Below, in pieces: positions 35,771-47,575 of a DNA stretch of 64,000 nt (position 1 is its first letter; every line of letters begins with the position of its first letter). A program made the position numbers and the translations under genes. Source of the stretch: Epichloe hybrida (taxonomy: Eukaryota > Ascomycota > Sordariomycetes > Hypocreales > Clavicipitaceae); contig JAFEKR010000003.1 of the NCBI GenBank assembly GCA_019022495.1, forward strand, positions 1,736,001 to 1,800,000, given 5' to 3'. The notes under the pieces are model-generated. The model was not told the origin of the DNA. It made no database searches and saw only the letters and a program-made list of their open reading frames with translations.

Positions 35771-38219
35771 ATGGGCAAGATGCTTCACCCGCAAGGAAGA
35801 CGGACGCTTTTGTCTCGGCCAAGGCCGAGGTCACTTTTCATCATCGCCCTCGCTCTGACGACGACTTATTTTTTGGTCCTCAGTGGGCCTCCGTCAAGAT
35901 TGCACATTGTTCCATACAAGAATGGCGATTCGGCCAACCAAGGTTCAGCTTTTACGGGCACTGCTGGCAAGCAAAATGAGAAACCACTTGCGAGTGACAC
36001 GATAGGCAACTCCGATCCTGGCCACAATCACGATGGACCAACTGGCACTCGTGCCGACTGGGAAATTGACATTGAGGATTTGGTCAATTGGAGGGACCCG
36101 GATGACCCAGAAACCAATGACGATGTTCTCCCGGGACACGAAACGGATGGTACTCCCAGAGAACCTCCTGATGTTGCGAGACTGCAACATGAAAAGGATC
36201 TACGAAAAATGTGGCGTTATGCTTACAAAACTACGGCCAAGTACGTAAAATCCCAGAAATATGGGTTTAAGAATCTAGGCATTCAATCGCCCCATCTCAG
36301 TCGTCTCCTTCTGAAATGAAGAAATGTCTCGAGACAAGTGTACTAATCGAATGCGCATCAGGCTCGCAAACTCAGACTTGATCTATGGCAATACACTGAG
36401 GCAGTTGGTTATGAAGGACAACCGCACTGAGCAACAGCAGAAGATGCTCCACGAAGACCCGTCTGTTCAATCCGATTTGACCGACGAGCAACCAGTACGA
36501 TTCGATCCATACCCGGAGTACAACAGCGAGCAATGGAAGAAGGCTGGCCATGCTCCATACGTGCCTTGCAAGGGGCCAACTGGTGCGATTGTCGAAGATT
36601 TGCTCGTATTCCGAGGTCGTCCTGCAAGATGGCCACAGCCCAAGTTTGGATCGTATGATTTGCTCGGCATGGACCCAAATCTGTGCTGGGAACGCGACAC
36701 ACGTCTTGGGCAGTATGGACTTTGGGAAATGAAGAAGAAGGTCGGAGGATCTTACGAGACTTTGAACTGGGATAACGTCAACTGGGGTGAATTGCAGCAA
36801 CACTGTGTTCAGCAGAATGCTGCTCGCTTTAACATGGCAGTCGAGAAGAACAACCCCTTCCTCAACAACTACCCCGAAACTCGGCAGCCGGCGGGACCGC
36901 CCTCGGAAACAAAAGCCGAGGCGCCAAAAATCAAAGGACGTTCCAGCAACATGAAGCAAGCTGAAGTGACCAAAGAGTCTCGGACAGCCCTCCTACTCCG
37001 CTCCTACACTGGCATGAAGTACAGCGACAATGACCGACAGGTGATCCGAGCTCTCGTAAGCGAACTCAGTCTCAAGACTGGTGGTCAATACGAGGTATTT
37101 CTCCTGGTTCAGTCCAAGGATCAAAGTCTTGCCATTTTTGATGACGAGGCATTATACCAATCTGTCCTGAAAGAAAATGTGCCTGCCGAGTTCCACGATA
37201 TGACGGTTCTGTGGAATGACCAGCAGGTTTGGGATCTTTACCCTGCCATTACGGACGAGAACGCGAGATCTGTTCACAGCGCCCAGTGGCTGTCAGTCCA
37301 GAAGTTCAGCCAAGACCACCCACAGTTCGACCATTTCTGGAACTGGGAGATGGACTTCCGATACACCGGTCACCACTATGATCTACTCGAAGGCCTCTCT
37401 TCGTTTGCGAAAAAGCAGCCACGCAAGTATCTCTGGGAGAGAAATGAGCGCTACTACGTTCCCGAATATCACGGCGATTACGACACGACGTTCCGCCAAA
37501 GTGTTGCCAAGCAGCACGGCAATGACACTGTCTGGGGAGCGCCGGAGCTTCCATTCGTCAAGCCGGTCGGCCCGAAACCCCCCGTCCCGTACCAAGAGGA
37601 TAACTATGACTGGGGCGTTGGAGAGGAGGCCGACTTCATCACTGTCAGTCCCATGTTCGATCCCGTCGGCAGTCAATGGATCATCTCATCGCATGTGTGG
37701 GGTTATAACGATGAGACCCACGCGTCAGCCGATTTGCCTCGACGTTCCACCATCGTCACGCAGTCTCGCATTTCGAAACGCCTGCTCGATATCATGCATG
37801 TCGAGAACGTGCGAGGGAACCATGTTGCCTCGGAGATGACGGCACAAACTGTTGCACTGCTCCACGGTCTCAAGACGGTTTACGCTCCTCATCCCGTATT
37901 CATGGACCGTGACTGGAAGGGCGGCTTCCTCAACAATTGGTTCAACCCCGGACCCAACGGAGAATCAGGTGGCCGTGGATCACCCATGGGCTGGGGCAGA
38001 GAACGACGTTTTCAAGGCACCACCTGGTATTACCGAGCCGAACCTCCCAACCGACTGTACAATAACTGGATGGGCTGGGCGGACACGGGAATCGGAGGAC
38101 ATGAATGGGAAGCGGAACACGGACGTCCCTGCCTACCATCGGTCATGCTCCACCCCATCAAAAACACAAGTCCAACCAACTCCGACTACAAGTCTGGATT
38201 TGATCTTTTTGTAGGCTAA
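35771..38219 (+). CDS. DUF3405 family type II membrane protein
   Basis: Two exons (35771-36240 and 36362-38219) encode 775 aa. The 121-nt intron has a GTACGT donor and CATCAG acceptor, and splits a lysine codon (TTAK/LANSDLIYG). A basic N-terminus (about 1-20) is followed by one hydrophobic segment at about 21-38 and then a long lumenal-type domain, a type II topology. The stem (about 45-150) is acidic and hydrophilic. The C-terminal two thirds match the fungal DUF3405 family, with FNMAVEKNNPF, TALLLRSYTGMKY, WNWEMDFRYTGHHYD, DFITVSPMFDP and HPVFMDRDW. DUF3405 proteins look like glycosyltransferases; WEMD-RYTG could be a metal/nucleotide-sugar motif, but activity is inference. It lies 1.26 kb from the retrotransposon edge and shows no RIP damage. 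Confidence 0.85.
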
Positions 38220-39207
38220 GACATTCCAGTCATGCCAGTCAAAGTTTGACCAACCATGGCACTCTGTGAGCCATTTTATGTCTTACAAGGCTGCCATCAC
38301 CCCGACCTCTGCGTTTGCTCGACATTTGCTCGGCGCTTTTTCTTATACCCTTCTCACATCCGGCCGCTCATGAAATTCTTCAAAGCAGGTAATTGTGGTA
38401 CTTGGGATACCCGGGTTCTTCAATTTGACCCAACCTTTTTCCATCCTGTCGACTTGAAGCACACGCATCAGACTTGGCATACCCTCGTGTCAGCCCGCCA
38501 AGGAGTTTTGTTTCTTCTTCCGTTAGCAAACCAGCGTTGAAGAGAGGCTAGGGCTGTCTCTAGTTCTGACTACTGTACCAAATGCAGTAGGGTGCTGCGA
38601 CTTGACTATCTTGACAACCTAGCAGATGGCTGTTGCATGCATGGGGAGAGAGTCGGTGTTATATGACGATGATTTGCACAAATGCGGCGTTTTTCTTTAC
38701 CAACTGAGTTGCTATTCCTCCGTTTCTTTTTTTTTTTTTAAAAAGAACGGCTCTATTACCATCATTTTGTTGTAGCGCTACGTCGCGCGCTTCATGATCA
38801 ACATGCAAAGCGACGCTCCTGACACCAGCAGAAGTAATTTCGTTGTTGCTACGACCCGGCAGGGACTGGCTCGCAACTTTTTTTTTTTTTTTTTTTTGGA
38901 ACTCGCATGTAAAGAGTATTTAGTGTATAGAGAGGCCCGTTCAGTGGCTTAGAGCCATGGGGTTGAATGACAGAAACATCGGAAAGGAGATGCCGTTTGC
39001 ATGGGGTGCATGATAATGCGCGTAACTGCATGATTGAAAAATCATTACATGTTCACCCCACCAGGGACACCACGACGCACGTAATACACCACGTACACCA
39101 CGTACACCACGTACACCACATACACCACATACACCACCCACCACCAAACTCACATAGTTCATGCAAAACGTGTGTGTCCGGCCCTCGCGCATGGCAATGG
39201 CAGGAGC
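38220..39207. other. Intergenic region with simple repeats
   Basis: Contains T runs (38728-38739 and 38878-38897) and a 9-bp tandem repeat listed separately. I see no gene. It should hold the DUF3405 3' end and the promoter of the next gene. Confidence 0.5.
39091..39135. repeat. 9-bp microsatellite ACGTACACC x5
   Basis: Three copies of ACGTACACC are followed by two of ACATACACC, with related degenerate units on both sides (about 39075-39150). It lies about 75-115 bp upstream of the proposed start codon at 39208. Confidence 0.85.
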
Positions 39208-40369
39208 ATGAGCCCTCCGCCCAAGGTGAGTCCTGCCTGACAGTCTATGCATTTGATTTCTTCTTCTTCTTCTTCTTCCCACATGCGCCCGTCAATTCCA
39301 TCATGCCAATGTTCCATTACCAAACACTTGGGCTGTCCCCCAACAGACACCCACCCCGCGGCGCTTCCTGCTGCCCAAACGACCGCCTGCCTCGCAAACG
39401 CCAGTACCCCAGACATCACAGTTCCAGTCCACGCCCCGATTCGGCTCGTCTTCCGTGCCGCGACCCACGCAGAGGAGAGCACAGAGCATAGAGGACGTGG
39501 AGGTCGATGAGGACGGGGAACAATCGTGCCCTGCCGCCGCGGACGAGGAGAGCCATGGCGGTGGCGAAACAACGAGCAGGGCGAGACGACGGCACGTGCT
39601 GGACCTGGACATTGATTCTGATTCTGATTCTGAGTCCATCACGAGCGCGTCTCAGCACACGGATACTCTGCAGGAGGAGGACGAAGGGTACGCGCGCGAT
39701 GAGATTGATCCTGGCCACGGCATCGCAGCAGCCACCCGGTCGTCTCCGGTAGAGAGGAAGGCGAAGCGGCAGAGGGTGCTGCTGTCCATTTCCCCCGTTG
39801 CAAGCTCGGCGGGAGATGGAGAAGGGGGGGCGGCTAAAACGCCTACGCGCACGGCGGAAGGAAGCGAAGAAGAGACGGCCACGACTGATTCGAGGACCAC
39901 CAGGTCGGCGCAGCAGCAGCAGCCGGTGTTCAGACCTGCGCCGCGGTTCATACTCCCCGAGGTCGAGGCGGATGGCTCGATGATGGCGGGGGATGATATC
40001 CTCCCCGTTGCCTTTTCTCCCCGGCGCCGGGGACAGAAGTACGTTGCTGGGGGGCGGGCGGCGCAGCTACAGTCGTGGCTGTCCGAGGTGAGGGGGTGGG
40101 ATGGCGAGCCGAGAGATGCGGCGGCGAGGATCGTGGTCGAGCAGGTGCGGCCTGGTTCGCGCATGTATCTTGTTAGGGGGAGGGAGCACGAGGGACGCCG
40201 GGCCCGGGGGAAGGGCTATCTTCTCGCGGGGGAGGGCAGGCTGACGGGGTTGGAGAGGAGGGCTGATGTGCGGATGGGGAGTGTGGTTGTGCTGGAGGAG
40301 CCGGTTTGGGAGGTGGACCTGATGGGGGAGTCGTGGACCGTGGTTTGCAATTGGAGCGTGGAGTCGTGA
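39208..40369 (+). CDS. Unknown protein, disordered with a basic C-terminal domain
   Basis: Two exons are proposed: 39208-39225 (MSPPPK) and 39347-40369, giving 346 aa. The donor is GTGAGT at 39226 and the acceptor CCAACAG at 39346. The start is chosen because it splices in phase to TPTPRRFLLPKRPP, which has no ATG of its own upstream; the next in-frame ATG is at 39455. After this RFLLP motif come QFQSTPRFGSSS, an acidic serine-rich region (DIDSDSDSES at about 80-90) and a second RFILPEVE at about 205. The C-terminal third (about 225-346) is folded-looking with beta-type alternation (FSPRRRGQKYV, QSWLSEVRGW, MYLVRGREH, GEGRLTGLERR, ending WTVVCNWSVES). It resembles an uncharacterised protein family I recall from Sordariomycetes; an OB-like fold is a guess. 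Function unknown. Confidence 0.7.
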
Positions 40370-40711
40370 TGATGGTGGTTGTGTTGTGTGAAGTTGGTTG
40401 GAATCGTGTGAAATTGGAAGTTTTGGAGTACGGGGAAATTCGACCCCCTCACACGAATGGGAAAACAAAAAGATTAGAATTTGACTCATGGTAATTTAGA
40501 CGTCGTTGGTAATAGGGACAAGCTTCAACTGTTTTTTAAATTCGTCATCGCAGCTTGCTTTCCCCAGGGGAACCCCTTCAACATATGCACATATCCGAGC
40601 TTTCCCCCAACTTGGACCGCGCCGAGCCACCAGTGCACCCCCCATAATGCCCATCACCTCTGCGCAAAAAAAAAAAAAAAAAAAAAAAAAACACCATGAC
40701 TTGACCCCGTC
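40370..40711. other. Short intergenic region with a 26-A run
   Basis: Spacer between two plus-strand genes. An uninterrupted A run at 40666-40691 ends 20 bp before the next start codon, so it is promoter or leader. Nothing else is recognisable. Confidence 0.6.
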
Positions 40712-42101
40712 ATGTTCCGCCTCACAAGTCCCTTTGCGACAACACGGCGTCTCGTCGGCACGCCGCGCCACACGAGGTCCCTCTCGGGGTCCCTCTCGGG
40801 GTCCCTCTCGGGGCCCCTCTCGCGGGCGTCGGACCCCCTTCGGATCCTGTTCTGCGGCTCAGACGAGTTCGGCTGCGCGTCGCTGCGGGCGCTGCACCGC
40901 GAGCATGTGTGGGACAGGGGACTCGTCGAGGCGTTGGACGTCATGGTTTTGCCGGGGAGGAGGGCCGGGAGGGGGCTGAAGACGGTGAGCCAAGGTGAGT
41001 AGTTGGCTGCGCGGCAATTCCGGTGCGGTGCGGTGCGGTGCGGTGGAAGCTGACTTGGACAAGTGCCGTGCAAGACGTTGGCGGAGGAGTTGGGGCTGCG
41101 GATTCATCAGCGGGAGACGTTTAGGATGTGGGACGTGAGTCTTTTACTTAATCGTGTCTTGCCCGTTACGCCTACCTCACTGACGGACGGCTTGTCAACG
41201 AAGCTCCCCCATGGCACGAACCTGGTCGTCGTCGTTTCCTTCGGCCTCTTCGTGCCCAGAAGGATTCTATCTTCCGCCAAGTACGGGGGTCTCAATGTCC
41301 ATCCGTCTCTATTACCCGAGTGCGTATCTCCTCTCCTTTTTATCATTATCAAGACATGGCAGATGAATGAATGGAATTGGGGGCGCGCGTTCGTGCTAAC
41401 GCTAACGTGGTAGCCTCCGTGGCCCTGCCCCCATCCACCACGCTCTCCTCCGAGGAGACACCCACATGGGCATCTCCCTTCAAACACTGCATGATGAAGC
41501 CTTTGACCATGGAACGATTCTCGCGCAAACGCCGTGGCCGGGAATGCCGATCCCCGCTGACGCTTCTTTCCAAGACATAATGCATGATGCGGCTGCCAAG
41601 GGTGCGGCCATGCTCGTCCAGGGTCTACGAGACGGCCTTCACGTGCCGCCTCATAGAGACGTGGGCTGGAAGGCTGCTCACCTCGAGGGGAAGAAGCTCC
41701 AGCATGCCCCGAAGATTACCAAGGCCGACGGCCGGATAGAGCCGGATTGGACGGCGGAGCAATTCGCAAGACGCATTCGTGTGTTGGGATCCGTGTGGAC
41801 AAATGCGGTCAATGAGAAAGGCGTACGGAAGAGGGTGATTCTGCTAGATGCTGAGCCTGTCATGGATGAAGCGGTGCCAGAGCCATGTGAAGAGGCTACA
41901 TTAGTGTGTGAGTATGAAGCGAGCGACCAACGCAGGCTGGAACCAGACCGCCATGAGCGACGGGTGATTTCTGACGACGATGGCTCTTGTTTGATACACG
42001 TTTGTGGGAGGACGTGGATTCGGGTCACAAAGGTCAAAGTGGATGGAAAGCCCCAACAGATGGCTGCAATGGGGCTGAAGAGCCTCATACGGCGGAAGTG
42101 A
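40712..42101 (+). CDS. FMT1: Mitochondrial methionyl-tRNA formyltransferase
   Basis: Transfers formyl from 10-formyl-tetrahydrofolate to initiator Met-tRNA in mitochondria. Four exons (40712-40994, 41064-41134, 41204-41319, 41414-42101) encode 385 aa. Residues 1-40 are a basic Ser/Arg/Leu presequence containing an LSGS tandem repeat. The catalytic domain starts at LRILFCGSDEFG. NVHPSLLPDLRGPAPIHH covers 149-166, with the N149/H151 pair of the formyltransferase active site, and FDHG holds the third catalytic residue (D188). The exon 3/4 join completes the D of LLPD, which proves the splice. The second intron (41135-41203) is 69 nt with no in-frame stop, so retention would not break the frame; its GTGAGT donor and the fit of WDLPHGTNL support removal. 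The C-terminal half is weaker but continuous. Confidence 0.92.
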
Positions 42102-43463
42102 AGTAGCTCTGATTCTAAGAAAATCAAAAATCAAAAATTGAGTAGAATTCAAAAACGGTGAAAACCCGTGTCCGCAGCGCATGGCCGAGGATGCCCTTGT
42201 CTCGATGAGCATTCGTGCTATAATGCGTGCAGTATATTTCAATCAGCTCAGATCCCTAGTCTTGCTGAAATTTGCTAATCAAGTATCAGGTCCGTCGTGT
42301 GCTGGAGAGAGAAAAAAATCGGAGCGACCACGACCATGCGTCATGCGTCATGCGTCACATACTCGTCGAGATTTATGTAGTGGCAGTTGTATCCATCCGC
42401 AAGAAAAAACCCTGCAGGCATGAATTACTTGCGGGCAGGGCTGCATTCTCGAGCATAAAGAAGCTTGTTAGGGTGGACTCAGCAAAACGCTTTTCCTTCT
42501 CTCTACATAGCAAGCGGAGAAGCATTCACAAGAGTCAGGCACCTCGACGGATCGACGGAAGTCGGGGAAAAAAAGTGGCGCTGAGAGTGGGACTCTTTGG
42601 TTTTCTGACAGGTGAAGCCATCGCGGAAATGAAATGGGTGGATACGACCGAAGTAAGAAGACTGGGGAAAAAAAGGATCGAAAAAAAAAAAAGCCTGCAT
42701 GCAAGTCAGTCAGGGTCCAAGGGACAGGCGGGCACGACTACCAATCGGAGGCCGGGCTGCCTGACAGGGCTCCGCACAGGCCAGCCTAGTACGGTGGTAG
42801 TGTTTTTCGCTTTATTTCCGTCTCCGACCTGAACCTTGCTCCGACCTCCACTTGGCCTGATCGAGGCTCTTTTTAAACTTTTCATCCATTGTTTCTGACT
42901 AACAAACAGCAGGTTTCCTGCATTAGTGTCGACCAGCCGGCCGGCCATTGGACATTACAGTAGACGAATCCTTCTCTTGTTCGTGGAGGAGTCTATAGTC
43001 ACCTCGACGTAAATCGCTGTTCTGGACTGGTGCAGGCACTACCACCCAATGTAGAGAATTCATGCAAACAATGTCCCATTACAAGGTCGTTTGAACGACC
43101 CAAGGAGAAGCACTCGCATAAAGGGAGTGGCTAGTAGCCCATACCAGTGATATTACCACCATGCAGTTTGGGCATCCTCAAGGATGCGTGGTGAAGGTTC
43201 CCTTTCCCTTGGTCATGCTCGTTGGCGTAACGGGCTTCGTCCAGATGTCCCTATAAAGATGGTTCAAAAGCAGCCCGCCAGCCCACGACCTTTGCCGACC
43301 CGTATCTCGGTCGTTTTGTCCTGTAGAAAAGGCATCTTGGACATTCAGGAGCATCCTGCTCGTCCTCTGACGTATCGAACCGTCGTAGTCTCTCGTTACC
43401 AATATCCATAAACACATTCGCTTTATTGTATCTGTACCTTTTTCAATTCCGTATACATACACT
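42102..43463. other. Intergenic region upstream of the GH16 gene
   Basis: No supported gene; a 186-codon plus frame (42272-42832) has no domain. A perfect inverted repeat GGTCGTT-TG-AACGACC lies near 43084-43100. A-runs occur around 42570-42690. The last 300 bp are probably the GH16 promoter. Confidence 0.5.
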
Positions 43464-45776
43464 ATGGCACCCTCGATCGTTTCCTTGGGCACTGCTGCCC
43501 TCGTTCTTGCCGGGGCCGCCGCTGCTGAAAAGTGGTATCTCGAGGATAAGTACGATTCGAGCAATTTCTTTGACAAGTTTGTCTTCAACACGGTATGGCG
43601 ATTCTTCCCCCAACTTTGCGTATCCCGACGTCGCCTGAGGTATACCATAGTTGGGATTTCATGTTGGACCATGACGGATTACTGACTCAAGCGTTGACTT
43701 TAGGCTGCCGACCCGAACTCAGGCTACGTGACGTATAGAAACCAGACCGATGCCGTCGAGCTTGGCATTGCCAGCGTATCTGGTGGCGAGGTCAAGCTGG
43801 GAGTCGACAACAAGTCCGTTCTGAGCCGGAACTCACCTGGCCGCAGCAGTGTGAGGCTCGAGTCGCGTGCTCGTTTCGACAAGAACCTCATTGTGGCCCG
43901 GTTCAGTCATTTGCCCGAGAGCAAGTGCAGCGCCTGGCCTGCTTTGTAAGTCTGGACGGCCCCCCGGAGACCAACATTTTGGTGGAGGACAAGGCTTGCT
44001 TGCATTGATTGCGGAAAACACGGGGAATTGGTGTGTGCTGACATGACCTATCTGGCCAGCTGGACTGTCGGCGACACCTGGCCTACCGATGGTGAAGTCG
44101 ATATGCTCGAGAGCTGGAACATGGACTCTCACAACAAGCCCGCCTACCACATGGGCAACCCGGGGCTTTTTGGACAATGTACGTTGGATGGTGCCGGCCA
44201 GTCGGCCGTGGTCAGGACCAAGAACTGTGACAACGGCTTTGAAGATGTGCCTCGACAATGGGCGAACCAAGGCTGCGTTGGCAACGACCTTGCTGGTCCT
44301 CACGCATCGCGTGACGGTGGTGTTTGTAAGTCGTCAACTGACCCCTTTTTTAGTCTCTCCTTTTACTTCTCATTGTGCCGTCCTACTGCTGCAGCAGGCT
44401 TATCTTTTTGGCTGCAACTAGATGCCATGGAGTGGACCGAGGACTTCATCAAGGTTTACTCATGGCGCAACGGGGCCGCTCCCAGCAACATTGGCTCCGA
44501 CGCTCCTGATACCTCTGGCTGGGGCATTCCCACCATGCACCTGAAGTCGTCTTCCTGCAACATTGACAAGGTGTTTCGGAACCAGAGGTTGATCGTCAAC
44601 ATTGCCTTGTGCGGAAACCCCGTGGCAGACTCCCCTGGTCCCTGGGACCAGTGCAAGGCTGTTACCAAGAGCACCTGCGCTGACTACGTTCGCTACAACC
44701 CTTCTGCCTTTGACAATGTCTACTTCAAGATCAAGGATATCCGCATCTTCGGCCAGAACCCTCCCAAGAGTACTACTACCTCCACTACTTCGACCACGTC
44801 GACCATTTCCACCAAGACTCCCACTACCTCCAATGAGTCTACGACCTCGGGCACCTCGTCGTCGTCCACCGATTCAACCACCAAGGCTTCCATCAGCAGT
44901 GCCACCGGGACCAGCTCCAAGACTGCATCACACACTGCTTCAACGCCGTCGAGCACCACCACGTACGAGGCTGCTGACACCACTTCCGTGCTGAACATGT
45001 CCACCAAGACTCCTGCTGCCACCGAGTTCGCCGCCGCCTCAGTCATCGCCAATGCCTCGGCCCCTGGCATCAGCTCAACCACGACCCGCAGGCGGTTCTT
45101 CAACTCCAACGTGACCACCACCTCGTCAGTCGAGATGATGACCACCTCGACCGTGTACACGACCGCCATCCACACCATCACCAGCTGCAATCCCACCGTC
45201 ACCAACTGCCCCATCGGCAAGATGACCACGCTGACGATTCCCCTGCACACGACCGTTTTCCCTGTTTCCGAAAAGCCCGCCGCCGAGGCTCCCGGCTCTG
45301 GCCACAGCGACGAGACCACCATCATCACCACCAAGGTGACCAAGACCTACGCCATCACGAGCTGCGCCCCCGCCGTCACCGACTGCCCCGTCGGCAAGGT
45401 CACCACCGAGGTCGAGGTCGTCACCACGACCTACTGCCCCGGCGGCGGCTTCACCACGCAGTCTCCCTTCCGCCCGACCCAGTCAAGCAACAAGGCCACC
45501 GTCTTCCAAGAGGTCCAGGTCATCGTCGTCCCCAAGCCTGCCCTGCCCGCTGGTGGCGGACAAAACGGCACCACCAACGCAACGTCCGTCGTCAAGCCTC
45601 GTCCTAGCGCCAATGGGAGCGTCAACACCGAGCTTGAACGGCCCGGTCCCAGACCAACGGGCGGCAACATCTGCCCTGGGCCCGACTGCCCTCCTCCCGC
45701 CGGTATCAGCGGAGCATCCACCCAGGGCATCGGCCTCGCCATGCTCATCGGGGGCCTCGCCGCTCTGCTGCTGTAG
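43464..45776 (+). CDS. GH16 family beta-glucanase, GPI-anchored type
   Basis: Secreted hydrolase of beta-1,3(4)-glucan type. Four exons (43464-43592, 43704-43945, 44060-44325, 44422-45776) give 663 aa. Each splice restores a family motif: the second completes AWPAFWTVG and the third gives GGVYAMEWTED. A signal peptide occupies about 1-21 (cut after AAAA). The GH16 domain runs from about 22 to 290. The active site GEVDMLESW has the nucleophile E136, the helper D138 and the acid/base E141. Then follow a Ser/Thr-rich linker (about 295-430), two repeats of the type TSC.P.VT.CP.GK (about 465 and 525), Pro-rich sequence, and a hydrophobic end preceded by small residues (GISGAST), as in GPI-anchored wall proteins. 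Either wall remodelling or external glucan digestion is possible. Confidence 0.92.
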
Positions 45777-46394
45777 AAGCGGGGGAGATCCCGATCATAA
45801 CTCCGAATATGCTCCCGAAAAAGGCCATGTTTCTCTGTTCTTTCTAGCACCTTTTTAGTTGGATATGTTCTTGTTCATTCTTCGTGAGGACCTGTGATTT
45901 CATCAAGTGCAGTAGTGTGATTTGTGTGTGATGACACGGTGTTTTAGTATGAGATACGAGATTCATGCCAGGTTTTGTTCTTGTACCGTGGTGTCATGGC
46001 AGTGCAGTGCCGTTGACGAGGTTCTCATTTCCTTCCCTCTTGTGTCCTTGATCCGCCACTACCGAGGCTTCTCACCTTGAAGCTGACTGAGATCTCGGCG
46101 TCGCCTTGCTCTCATACAGCGTCGGCAGCGGATCTGGAACAATCGGGAGCGGTAAGATGCAGCCAGAATAATGTCGTGCCGTTCGGAGGTGCGTGGATAT
46201 TACAGCCTCGCATCTTAGGCATCACTTTGTCGCGATACCTTCTCTCCGCGCGCGGCTGATTGCGAGACCTCGGCACTCGGGGCAAAGAGGGTTTTTGCCC
46301 TTCTCGTTAGGAACGGTGGAACATATTCGATGCGCTGACAGAAACTGAAGATTCATTGTTACTCGACTAGCTAGACCGAATCCTCACATACAAA
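45777..46394. other. Convergent intergenic region
   Basis: This tail-to-tail spacer lies between the GH16 gene (+) and the BRCT gene (-). No gene is seen. Confidence 0.5.
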
Positions 46395-47575
46395 CTATGT
46401 AAATCTCAGTAATCTCTGCGCCTCCTTGCCTGCTACACGACCCTTTTTCAAGTTTGATACATGTAGCTTACTCCCCACTGTAGCTTGACCCAACCCTGCC
46501 CGGATCGCGTTGATTCGTTCATCAACTGCAGTACTGCCCCACGCCGACTTCAAGGTTGACCGCGAATACAGCAAGAGTTGTTTTCGGTTTTCGCTCTTGA
46601 AATATCCCAAACAGTAGCAAATGTGATTGTCCTCGTCCGTCGCAACACTCACCCAGATGAATTCATGCATCTTTCTGTTTTGGAGTGTCGACTCGTCTCT
46701 TGCCCTAATAACTTCCCCCCAGCTTCTGTAAATTTCATTGCCTCCAGCTGGTGATCTGCCTTGCGCAGCAGCCAGCCCTTTCGGAGACAACTGTATCCTT
46801 CCATGGAAGATTCGGGATCGACGACAAATAAAAACGATCTGTATTTAGTTATCAGTAAGATCTCGCCCGAGATCATGTCTCGCTCCGAGCCGGTGTCTTC
46901 CGGACACCAAACGGACTGCGCGGATGGCACTCGACTTTTGTCGCCGCCAAACCGATTCCGCCATTCCGTGCATTGTCGTAGGCAGCTCTGTTGATCCGCC
47001 GACTGATGAATTTCATCCACATGGCTGTTCAGTGTTCTTTTGCCAGTTTCCCATTCTCCAAGTCGTGCTTTCACGTCTCCAAGTTCTGCTTCCAGGGAAG
47101 CTATTTTTCTGTTGTTGAACTCCGTCTCAGAACCCGTCACAACAGTACGCCTAGCATCATCTCCGGATACAGTCTTGGGTGAGGGATCCCCAGAGCGACC
47201 CTTGTCGCTGAAAGACTCGGTCATGGATTCCCTAGACTCGGGCGGACTGGGCACATCCGGGTCCTTCTGTTTCTTAGCGCTCCTAGCTTCCTCATATATA
47301 TGCTTGGCTTTAGGGGTAACCCATTTCCCAGCTTTTACACAATCATTCACCCATTTTTCGTTCAGAATCAACAGCTCTTCTGCTAGAGCGCGCTCAAGTG
47401 CTGCAGTCGGGGATTTCAGTGTCTCATCTGTAACAGCAAGGATCGTGAATTCTTTAGATTTTCGAACGGGTTTGAGGCCCCATTGTCCGAATTTCTTCCT
47501 TAATCGACCTCTGTTATGGCCATAAAAATTGCCATCGAAGGCGATTGTTTGGCCGTTCGGAGTCAAGCGGGACAT
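46395..47575 (-). CDS. BRCT-domain protein, frame broken or spliced near the 3' third
   Basis: Minus-strand frame 47575-46649 begins MSRLTPNGQTIAFDGNFYGH and carries a BRCT-like domain at about 8-95, ending ILNEKWVNDCVKAGKWVTP. Then come a charged linker and a coiled-coil stretch (IASLEAELGDVKARLGEWE). The frame stops at 46649. A second frame covers about 46838-46395 and ends LLRFT; its sequence (HEFIWVSVATDEDNHICYCLGYF, then QLLLYSRSTLKSAWG) looks like the true C-terminus. They could be joined by an intron with acceptor AAATACAG at 46839 and a weak donor (GTTTGG at 46912 or GTGCCA at 46929). Alternatively a one-base loss between about 46730 and 46760 broke the gene. BRCT domains usually bind phosphoproteins in DNA repair; no partner can be named. 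The gene borders AT-rich block 2. Confidence 0.55.

Noticed and set aside
42272..42832. 186-codon plus frame between FMT1 and GH16
   Set aside because: Lys-rich from A runs, no domain, no neighbouring splice signals.
46395..46790. WGR domain following the BRCT domain
   Set aside because: The WG occurrences do not sit in a WGR-like context, and the pairing BRCT-WGR is suggested only by family habit.
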